Part shown: in pieces, positions 1 to 4,883 of the stretch
Layout of the letters: every line of letters begins with the position of its first letter
Position numbering within the stretch: the first letter of the stretch is position 1
NCBI GenBank assembly: GCA_016463455.1
Contig: JAEMRG010000092.1
Coordinates: 1 to 7,782 of the forward strand
DNA length: 7,782 nt
Direction of reading: 5' to 3'
Source: Rhodoferax sp.
GTDB taxonomy: Bacteria; Pseudomonadota; Gammaproteobacteria; Burkholderiales; Burkholderiaceae_C
Translations under genes and position numbers: made by a program
The notes under the pieces: generated by a model
The model's input: the letters and a program-made list of their open reading frames with translations, nothing else
Told to the model about the DNA's origin: nothing
The model's database searches: none

Positions 1-350
1 GTCTGGGTGTGCACCTGACACTGGACTTGGCTGGTCAGGCCAAATTCGGCCCGGATGTGCAGTGGGTGCAGGATGCCAGCGACTACCAAGTGGACCCGGC
101 GCGTGGCGCGGCGTTTTATGCCGAGGTTCGCAAATACTGGCCCGCCTTGCCCGATGGCGCTTTGCAAGCGGCCTACGCCGGTATTCGCCCCAAAATCAGC
201 GGGCCGGGCCAGGTCGCTGCGGACTATTGCGTGCAAGGCCCGCAAACCCACGGCGTGCCGGGTTTGGTAAATTTATTTGGCATCGAGTCTCCCGGCCTGA
301 CCAGCGCGCTGGCCTTGGCCGAACTGGTGTCTGCGCTGCTCAAGGACTAG
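1..350 (+). CDS. FAD-dependent oxidoreductase, L-2-hydroxyglutarate oxidase/DAO type (C-terminal part, 5' end outside window)
   Basis: The open frame runs in from the left edge (codons in phase with base 3) and ends at TAG 348-350, giving about 115 C-terminal residues. The tail contains YAGIRPKISGPG followed by GIESPGLTSALALAELV. That closing segment is typical of the FAD-binding C-terminus of DAO-superfamily flavoproteins, especially L-2-hydroxyglutarate oxidase-like enzymes, in which the ESPGLT stretch contacts the flavin. The family oxidises 2-hydroxy acids or amines and passes electrons to a quinone or oxygen; the substrate cannot be told from this fragment. The Rossmann dinucleotide-binding N-terminus lies outside the window. 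The gene converges on metY with only 15 bases between the two stop codons. The superfamily call is fairly secure; the L-2-hydroxyglutarate label is tentative. Confidence 0.8.
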   Translation, partial: LGVHLTLDLAGQAKFGPDVQWVQDASDYQVDPARGAAFYAEVRKYWPALPDGALQAAYAGIRPKISGPGQVAADYCVQGPQTHGVPGLVNLFGIESPGLTSALALAELVSALLKD

Positions 351-365
351 GCAATGCCTGGCGCA

Positions 366-1661
366 TTAGGCCGCTTTTTCTGCTGCCTTCAAGGCTTTTT
401 TCAGGTCATCGAGCAAGTCGTCTGGGTCTTCCAAACCGATGGATAGGCGGATGGTCCCTGGCCCGATACCCGCGGCCTGCAGGGCCGCATCATCCATGCG
501 AAAGTGCGTGGTGCTGGCCGGGTGGATGACCAGGCTGCGGCAGTCACCCACATTGGCCAGATGGCTAAAAATTTTTAGGGCTTCAATAAATTTCTGGCCT
601 TGCAGGCGCGAGCCTTTGATGTCAAAGCTAAATACCGATCCGGCGCCGCGCGGCAACAGTTTTTTGGCCAAGGCATGGCTGACATGGCTCTCCAGCATAG
701 GGTGGCCCACCCGCGCGACCATGGGGTGACTGGCCAGAAACTGCACCACTTTTTCGGTGTTGCTGGCATGGCGTGCCATACGCAGAGGCAGGGTCTCCAT
801 ACCTTGCAAAATCAGCCAGGCGGTGTGCGGGCTCATGCAGGCGCCAAAGTCGCGCAAACCCTCGCGCCGGGCGCGCAGCAAAAATGCGCCGACCGTGCTT
901 TCCTCGGTAAACACCATATTGTGAAAACCGGCATAGACGGCGCTAAGCTCGGCAAATTTGCCTGAGGCGTCCCAGTCAAAGCGGCCGCTGTCCACCACCA
1001 CGCCGCCCACCACCGTGCCATGGCCGGACAAAAACTTGGTGGCCGAGTGGTACACGATGGCGGCGCCATGGTCAAAGGGCTTGATCAGCCAGGGCGAGGT
1101 GAGCGTGGAGTCCACCAGCAGCGGCACCCCATTCTCGTGGGCGATGGCGCTTACGGCTTCGATGTCCAGCACGTCCATGCCCGGGTTGCCCACGGTTTCG
1201 CCAAAGAACAACTTGGTGTTGGGGCGTACGGCGGCACGCCAGGCATCCATATCATTGGGATTCACAAAAGTGGTTTCTATGCCAAAGCGGCGCAGCGTGT
1301 AATGCAGCAAATTGTGCGAGCCGCCATACAGCGCGGTCGAGGCGACGATGTGCGAGCCCGCGCCCATCAGCGTACAAATCGCTAAGTGCAGTGCCGCCTG
1401 TCCGCTGGCGGTGGCAATTGCGCCTATGCCGCCTTCCAGCGCAGAAATACGCTGCTCGAACACCGCGTTGGTGGGGTTGCTGATGCGGCTATAGACGTGG
1501 CCGGCGCGCTCTAGGTTAAACAGGGCGGCGGCTTGGTCACTGGACTCAAAAACAAAGGAGGTGGTCAGGTGGATGGGCACTGCGCGTGAGCCGGTGGCAT
1601 CGGGCACGGCACCGGCGTGCAAGGACAAGGTGTCAAAGCCGGGGTCGGCATATCCGCTCAT
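366..1661 (-). CDS. metY: O-acetylhomoserine sulfhydrylase (O-acetylhomoserine aminocarboxypropyltransferase), PLP-dependent
   Basis: A cytosolic Cys/Met-metabolism PLP enzyme that makes homocysteine from O-acetylhomoserine and sulfide in methionine synthesis. From the chosen start it has 431 residues, matching the 425-435 of MetY; MetZ and MetB are usually shorter, about 380-400. The N-terminus GFDTLSLHAG is a family hallmark. VYSRISNPT (about residues 56-64) belongs to the phosphate/PLP-binding region, VDST (about 183-186) supplies the Asp that pairs with the PLP ring nitrogen, and SATKFLSGHG carries the Schiff-base lysine (K209). The frame is open for 18 more codons upstream, to an ATG at 1715, but the ATG at 1661 is preferred because GGAG lies 8 bases before it and homologues begin at this point. 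O-succinylhomoserine as substrate (MetZ) cannot be excluded. No riboswitch-like leader is evident; the gene is divergent from the CBS-domain gene. Confidence 0.92.
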   Translation of the reverse strand: MSGYADPGFDTLSLHAGAVPDATGSRAVPIHLTTSFVFESSDQAAALFNLERAGHVYSRISNPTNAVFEQRISALEGGIGAIATASGQAALHLAICTLMGAGSHIVASTALYGGSHNLLHYTLRRFGIETTFVNPNDMDAWRAAVRPNTKLFFGETVGNPGMDVLDIEAVSAIAHENGVPLLVDSTLTSPWLIKPFDHGAAIVYHSATKFLSGHGTVVGGVVVDSGRFDWDASGKFAELSAVYAGFHNMVFTEESTVGAFLLRARREGLRDFGACMSPHTAWLILQGMETLPLRMARHASNTEKVVQFLASHPMVARVGHPMLESHVSHALAKKLLPRGAGSVFSFDIKGSRLQGQKFIEALKIFSHLANVGDCRSLVIHPASTTHFRMDDAALQAAGIGPGTIRLSIGLEDPDDLLDDLKKALKAAEKAA

Positions 1662-1669
1662 AAGAGGTT

Positions 1670-1673
1670 CTCC
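1670..1673 (-). promoter_or_regulatory. Ribosome binding site that fixes the metY start
   Basis: On the minus strand GGAG is followed by 8 bases (AACCTCTT) and then the ATG at 1661. This spacing is close to ideal. The longer in-frame start at 1715 lies further upstream and adds 18 residues not usual in the family, so this site decides the start. Confidence 0.7.
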
Positions 1674-1703
1674 AAAGTGCTGCGGGATACTGGCCGGGCA
1701 AGC

Positions 1704-1734
1704 ATGCATAGACACGCTGCTGCGCCACGTTCAA
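1704..1734 (-). promoter_or_regulatory. Candidate sigma70 promoter for metY
   Basis: On the minus strand TTGAAC (1734-1729) is followed by an 18-base spacer and TATGCA (1710-1705), about 40 bases upstream of the metY ATG. Both hexamers are partial matches to the -35 and -10 consensus. The position, in the divergent gap before the gene, supports the call, but the matches alone are weak. Confidence 0.35.
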
Positions 1735-1756
1735 AGCCGTGATTGTGGGCTATATT
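1730..1756 (+). promoter_or_regulatory. Candidate promoter for the CBS-domain gene
   Basis: TTCAAA (1730-1735) and TATATT (1751-1756) are separated by 15 bases, which is shorter than the optimal 17. The TATATT is a good -10 match and lies about 58 bases before the ATG at 1814. The -35 element overlaps that of the candidate metY promoter on the other strand. Confidence 0.35.
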
Positions 1757-1803
1757 CGCCGCGTGGCCTGCCGCTGCGCCTTGCGCACTGAGGGCCTAAT
1801 GAA

Positions 1804-1807
1804 AGGA
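1804..1807 (+). promoter_or_regulatory. Ribosome binding site that fixes the CBS-gene start
   Basis: AGGA within AAGGAAG lies 6 bases before ATG 1814. It supports that start over the in-frame ATGs at 1739 and 1799, and the ATG at 1799 would put the purine stretch inside the coding sequence. Confidence 0.65.
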
Positions 1808-1813
1808 AGCACT

Positions 1814-2272
1814 ATGAAAGTCAGCGATATTCTGCGCGTCAAAGGCGGAACACTGTTTACTGCCACGCCGGACGAGCCCTTAGCGCAAGCGGTGCAGATG
1901 ATGTCCGAGCATGACATCGGCTCGCTGGTGGTGATGGAGCATGGCGATCTGGTAGGCATGCTGACCTTTCGCGAAGTGATCCAAAGCATTGTGAAAAACC
2001 AGGGCCTGGGCAGCACCCTGGTGCGCAGCGCCATGGACGATGCGCCCCTGACCTGCACTATGGAAACCGAGATGGACGAGGTGCGCCGCATGATGCTGGA
2101 CCGCCATGCCCGCTACATGCCCGTCATGGACAAACGCATGCTCATGGGCGTGATCAGCTTTTACGACGTGGCCAAGGCGGTGGTGGACAGCCAGAACTTC
2201 GAAAACAAAATGCTCAAGGCCTATATCCGCGACTGGCCGGCACAGGAAGAGGGCGCAACACCGGCCAATTAA
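1814..2272 (+). CDS. Two-CBS-domain protein
   Basis: A 152-residue cytosolic protein made almost wholly of a tandem CBS (Bateman) module. CBS1 covers roughly residues 8-62 (ending LVGMLTFREVIQSI) and CBS2 roughly 73-126 (YMPVMDKRMLMGVISFYDVAKAV). Each repeat shows the usual strand-GxxSxxD-helix shape. Bateman modules bind adenine nucleotides such as AMP, ATP, SAM or NADH and act as sensors. No attached enzyme or DNA-binding domain is visible, so the partner is unknown. ATG 1814 was chosen because AAGGAAG precedes it (AGGA 6 bases upstream) and the product then begins MKVSDIL, the usual start of such proteins. In-frame ATGs at 1739 and 1799 are less suitable. It lies 30 bases before aroC and may share a transcript with it; a link to chorismate synthesis is not established. 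Confidence 0.88.
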   Translation: MKVSDILRVKGGTLFTATPDEPLAQAVQMMSEHDIGSLVVMEHGDLVGMLTFREVIQSIVKNQGLGSTLVRSAMDDAPLTCTMETEMDEVRRMMLDRHARYMPVMDKRMLMGVISFYDVAKAVVDSQNFENKMLKAYIRDWPAQEEGATPAN

Positions 2273-2287
2273 AGCGCCCCGCCGCTC

Positions 2288-2296
2288 AGGGATAAT
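2288..2296 (+). promoter_or_regulatory. Overlapping SD-like and -10-like motif just upstream of aroC
   Basis: AGGGATAAT sits immediately before the aroC ATG at 2303. AGGGA (2288-2292) could serve as a ribosome binding site with a 10-base spacer. GATAAT (2291-2296) is one mismatch from the TATAAT -10 consensus and is placed so that transcription would start at or next to the ATG. No good -35 element is seen about 17 bases upstream. Either reading is possible. Confidence 0.3.
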
Positions 2297-2302
2297 CGCC
2301 CC

Positions 2303-3373
2303 ATGAGCGGAAACACTTTTGGACACCTATTCGCAGTCACCAACTTTGGTGAATCCCATGGCCCGGCCATCGGCTGCGTAATTGACGGCTGCCCGCCGGG
2401 TATGGATTTGACTGAGGCGGACATTCAGGGCGACTTGGACCGCCGCCGCCCCGGCACCAGCCGCCATGTGACCCAACGACAAGAGCCCGATCAGGTGCAA
2501 ATTTTGAGTGGCGTGTATGAGGGCAAGACGACCGGCACCCCGATTGCCCTCATAATCCAAAACACCGACCAGCGCAGCAAGGATTACGGCAATATTCTGG
2601 AAACCTTCCGCCCCGGACACGCCGATTTCACGTATTTGCGCAAATACGGTTTGCGCGACCCGCGTGGTGGTGGCCGCTCGTCGGCGCGCATGACCGCGCC
2701 CATGGTGGCCGCCGGCGCGGTGGCCAAAAAGTGGCTGCTGGAACATTGCGGCACCCAGTTTCGCGGCTGCATGACGCAATTGGGCGATATGCCTATCGGC
2801 TTTGAAAGCTGGGACCATGTACCCCACAACCCGTTTTTTGCGCCCTTAGCCGATGTGCAGGCGCTGGAAGACTATATGGATGCGCTGCGCAAGGCCGGCG
2901 ACTCTTGCGGCGCGCGCATCCGCGTGACCGCCAGCCATATGCCCGTGGGCCTAGGCCAACCTTTGTACGACAAGCTGGACGCCGATATTGCTTACGCCAT
3001 GATGGGCATTAATGCAGTCAAGGGCGTGGATATAGGCGCCGGTTTTGCCAGCGTGGCGCAGCGCGGCAGCACGCACGGCGATTCGCTCACGCCGGCCGGC
3101 TTTGCTAGCAATAACGCCGGTGGCGTGTTGGGCGGTATCAGCACCGGGCAGGACTTGGAAGTGAGCATCGCCATCAAGCCCACCAGTTCCATTCTGACGC
3201 CGCGCGACACCGTAGACGTGCAAGGCAACGCGACCCAAGTGGTGACCAAGGGCCGCCACGATCCTTGTGTTGGCATTCGCGCCACGCCCATAGCCGAGGC
3301 CATGCTGGCTTTGGTCGTGATGGAGCATGTGTTGCAGCATCGAGCGCAGTGTGGCGAGTTAGCCGGTGCTTGA
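2303..3373 (+). CDS. aroC: Chorismate synthase
   Basis: Catalyses the last step of the shikimate pathway, the anti-1,4-elimination of phosphate from 5-enolpyruvylshikimate-3-phosphate to give chorismate; it needs reduced FMN and acts in the cytosol as a tetramer. The 356 residues match the family's usual 350-370. The N-terminus MSGNTFGHLFAVTNFGESHG contains the first signature and conserved His19. RRRPG (about 47-51), PGHADF with His106, GGGRSSAR (122-129) and GRHDPCVGIRATPIAEAM (317-334) form the remaining flavin and substrate-binding signatures. All are intact, so the enzyme should be active. It starts 30 bases after the CBS-domain gene and ends 42 bases before aroQ, consistent with co-transcription of two shikimate genes. 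Confidence 0.98.
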   Translation: MSGNTFGHLFAVTNFGESHGPAIGCVIDGCPPGMDLTEADIQGDLDRRRPGTSRHVTQRQEPDQVQILSGVYEGKTTGTPIALIIQNTDQRSKDYGNILETFRPGHADFTYLRKYGLRDPRGGGRSSARMTAPMVAAGAVAKKWLLEHCGTQFRGCMTQLGDMPIGFESWDHVPHNPFFAPLADVQALEDYMDALRKAGDSCGARIRVTASHMPVGLGQPLYDKLDADIAYAMMGINAVKGVDIGAGFASVAQRGSTHGDSLTPAGFASNNAGGVLGGISTGQDLEVSIAIKPTSSILTPRDTVDVQGNATQVVTKGRHDPCVGIRATPIAEAMLALVVMEHVLQHRAQCGELAGA

Positions 3374-3415
3374 CACCCACTTCCCTGAGTTTCCCGACCC
3401 ACCCCCGGAGCGCCT

Positions 3416-3862
3416 ATGAAAACCGTGATGATTTTGAACGGCCCCAACCTCAACCTGCTGGGCACGCGCGAGCCGCAGGTCTATGGCAGCCAGACCCTGG
3501 CCGATGTGCAAGCCCTGTGCGAGCGCGCCTGCGCGGCCAATGGCTTTGACCTGGATTTCCGCCAGAGCAACCATGAGGGGGAGTTGTTGGATGCGCTGCA
3601 CGAAGCCGGGCGCATGCACGCGGCGGGCACGCTGGCGGGCGTGGTGCTCAATGCTGGTGCCTACACCCACACCAGCGTCGCCCTGCATGACGCGATTAAA
3701 GGGACGGGCGTGTGCCTGATCGAACTGCACATCAGTAATGTGCACGCGCGCGAGGAGTTTCGTCACCATTCCTATATTTCGCCGGTAGCCAAAGCGGTGA
3801 TGTGCGGTTTTGGTGTGAATGGCTACGCCCTGGCGGTCGCCGGGCTGGCCGGGATGCAGTGA
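3416..3862 (+). CDS. aroQ: 3-Dehydroquinate dehydratase, type II
   Basis: Dehydrates 3-dehydroquinate to 3-dehydroshikimate, step three of the shikimate pathway. The type II enzyme is a cytosolic dodecamer with a flavodoxin-like fold. The 148 residues fit the family size of about 145-150. ILNGPNLNLLGTREPQVYG holds the active-site lid with Arg18 and the catalytic Tyr23. VLNAGAYTHTSVAL contributes Asn79, and ELHISNVHAREEFR contributes catalytic His105 and Arg112. GGAG at 3407-3410 lies 5 bases before the ATG. It follows aroC by 42 bases. In many proteobacteria aroQ is followed by accB-accC; here a degraded dioxygenase fragment follows instead, so a second aroQ elsewhere in the genome is possible. 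Confidence 0.97.
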   Translation: MKTVMILNGPNLNLLGTREPQVYGSQTLADVQALCERACAANGFDLDFRQSNHEGELLDALHEAGRMHAAGTLAGVVLNAGAYTHTSVALHDAIKGTGVCLIELHISNVHAREEFRHHSYISPVAKAVMCGFGVNGYALAVAGLAGMQ

Positions 3863-3912
3863 CGCCTTCGCTGCGTGCCCACCTTAAGAAAACCCATTTT
3901 TAGCCGGTCCCG

Positions 3913-4079
3913 ATGACAACTGTGCTGTACGTCTCGCATGGCGCACCCACTCCAGTGAGGATCATTTCATGCCGCTCATTTTTGCCCTGGGTGCAGGTGG
4001 CGTCGGGAGCAAGGCGCATTATTTAAGCCGCGAGGTGCTGTATGGCATGCTGGCGATGGATAGTTTTTATCTTCAGTAA
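3913..4079 (+). pseudogene. Remnant of a DODA/LigB-type extradiol ring-cleavage dioxygenase, middle deleted
   Basis: Two fragments in different frames resemble the two ends of one protein family. From ATG 3913 the sequence reads MTTVLYVSHGAPTP, like the N-terminus of 4,5-DOPA-extradiol-type dioxygenases, whose SHG histidine is usually a metal ligand. From about 3957 another frame reads EDHFMPLIFALGAGG, continues to REVLYGMLAMDSFYLQ and stops at TAA 4077-4079. That matches the family's C-terminal pattern (EEHLxPLxxALGAA ... YGxLxMDxY). An intact member has roughly 255-290 residues, so about 200 codons from the middle, with the other metal ligands, are missing, and the junction near 3951-3957 shifts the frame. 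Such enzymes cleave catechol-type rings; this copy cannot. The identification rests on recalled family patterns, not a search. The upper frame alone would give a 37-residue peptide ending at 4026, probably meaningless. Confidence 0.7.
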
Positions 4080-4164
4080 AACCTTAAGTAGTTTATTCAA
4101 GTATCTGATAAATATCGTTTAATTTCTTATACCCTCTGCGAAACTCTGTCTAAAGCGAGCCCCT
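4080..4164 (+). promoter_or_regulatory. AT-rich leader, likely promoter region of the DsbA-family gene
   Basis: Between the dioxygenase remnant and ATG 4165 the base composition drops sharply in GC, mainly over 4077-4133, in contrast to the GC-rich surroundings. Several promoter-like combinations are possible: TTCAAG (4096-4101) with a 17-base spacer to TTAATT (4119-4124), or TATACC (4129-4134) as a -10 without a good -35. A TTAT-N11-ATAA inverted arrangement (4093-4111) resembles the loose T-N11-A form of LysR-type operators. No single choice is compelling. The stretch just before the ATG (AAAGCGAGCCCCT) is a poor Shine-Dalgarno site. Confidence 0.4.
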
Positions 4165-4824
4165 ATGTCCGTCAAAATGAAAATCGACTTTATCTCCGAC
4201 GTTGCCTGCCCTTGGTGTGCCGTCGGGCTGGGCGCTTTGGAGCAGGCCATAGCGCGCTTGGGCGACGAGGTCAAAGTGGAATTGCAGTTTCAGCCCTTTG
4301 AACTCAATCCCGATATGCCGCCGGGCGGGCAGGATTTGGACGAACATTTGACCGAAAAATACGGCTCCACCCCCGAGCAGCGCGTGGAAATACGCGAAAC
4401 CATCCGTCGCCGGGGAGAGGAGGTCGGCTTCGCCTTTAGCGCCGAAGGTCGGGGCCGCATCTACAACACCTTGGACTCGCACCGCTTGTTGCACTGGGCC
4501 AAATACACCGGCCGTCCCGGTTCGCAATACGCACTTAAGAAGGCGCTATTGGAGGCCTACCAGGGGCGCTCCGAGAATATTGAATCACCCGAGGTATTGC
4601 TAGCCGCTGTAGCCCAAGTGGGCTTGCCTGTCGGACAAGCGCGCGCCATATTGCAGAGCAAGGAATACGAGACCGAAGTTCGGGCGCTGGAAGAGTTTTA
4701 CCGGCGCGCCGGTATCCACGCAGTGCCGGCCGTCATCATCAATGACCGGCATCTGATCTCGGGCGGCCAGCCGACCGACGTGTTTGAGCGCGCTTTGCGC
4801 GAAATTGCGGTGGCTACGCTGTAA
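4165..4824 (+). CDS. DsbA-family (FrnE-like) thiol-disulfide oxidoreductase
   Basis: A 219-residue thioredoxin-fold protein of the DsbA/FrnE group (annotated in many genomes as a DsbA-family oxidoreductase; related to 2-hydroxychromene-2-carboxylate isomerase). The first strand, MKIDFISDVACPWC, leads into a CPWC redox motif (Cys15, Cys18). FQPFELNPDMPPGG is a FrnE-group hallmark. The helical insert contains NTLDSHRLLHWA, and the fold closes with GIHAVPAVIINDRHLISGGQP, in which Pro188 is the expected cis-proline facing the active site. No signal peptide or membrane segment is seen, so it should act in the cytoplasm, unlike true DsbA. Its substrate is unknown; FrnE proteins in other bacteria have been linked to oxidative stress and polyketide metabolism. 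A second possible start is the ATG at 4177. It stands alone, converging on the radical SAM gene. Confidence 0.92.
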   Translation: MSVKMKIDFISDVACPWCAVGLGALEQAIARLGDEVKVELQFQPFELNPDMPPGGQDLDEHLTEKYGSTPEQRVEIRETIRRRGEEVGFAFSAEGRGRIYNTLDSHRLLHWAKYTGRPGSQYALKKALLEAYQGRSENIESPEVLLAAVAQVGLPVGQARAILQSKEYETEVRALEEFYRRAGIHAVPAVIINDRHLISGGQPTDVFERALREIAVATL

Positions 4825-4839
4825 GCCGAAACCGGGACG

Positions 4840-4869
4840 TGCAATGCACGCCGCTCCCACTGCATTGCG
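4840..4869. terminator. Inverted repeat between convergent genes, possible bidirectional terminator or transcript end
   Basis: GCAATGCA (4841-4848) and TGCATTGC (4861-4868) form a perfect 8-bp stem around a 12-base loop, extendable by a T-G pair. It lies in the 59-base gap between the stops of two convergent genes, which suits a transcription end or 3' stabilising hairpin. The stem is only half GC and no T-run follows on either strand, so intrinsic termination would be weak. A separate 13-base palindrome, CGTGCAATGCACG (4838-4850), overlaps the left arm. Confidence 0.35.
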
Positions 4870-4883
4870 GATCACTTGCCCTC

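Noticed and set aside
353..380. Possible terminator between the converging oxidoreductase and metY genes
   Set aside because: AATGC-CTGGC-GCATT is only a 5-bp stem, and the TTTTT run lies about 8 bases further on inside metY codons, so it does not form a proper terminator.
62..529. Plus-strand open frame of 155 codons across the first two genes
   Set aside because: It crosses the stop of the oxidoreductase and runs antisense into metY, with an Arg/Pro/Gly-rich composition typical of out-of-frame translation.
1662..1715. Longer N-terminus for metY from ATG 1715
   Set aside because: The extra 18 residues are not part of the family's usual start, and the strong GGAG site points to ATG 1661.
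1662..1760. A SAM or other methionine riboswitch ahead of metY
   Set aside because: The leader between the candidate promoter and the ATG is only about 40 bases and shows no multi-helix structure, too short for a known SAM riboswitch.
1880..2326. Minus-strand open frame of 148 codons opposite the CBS-domain gene
   Set aside because: It is rich in His and Ala with no recognisable motif and lies wholly antisense to a convincing gene; this is a typical shadow frame in GC-rich DNA.
2327..2827. Minus-strand open frame of 166 codons opposite aroC
   Set aside because: It is antisense to an intact chorismate synthase, shows no family resemblance and has no ribosome binding site of note.
3359..3769. 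Minus-strand open frame of 136 codons opposite aroQ
   Set aside because: Its composition follows from the aroQ codons on the other strand and no domain is recognisable.
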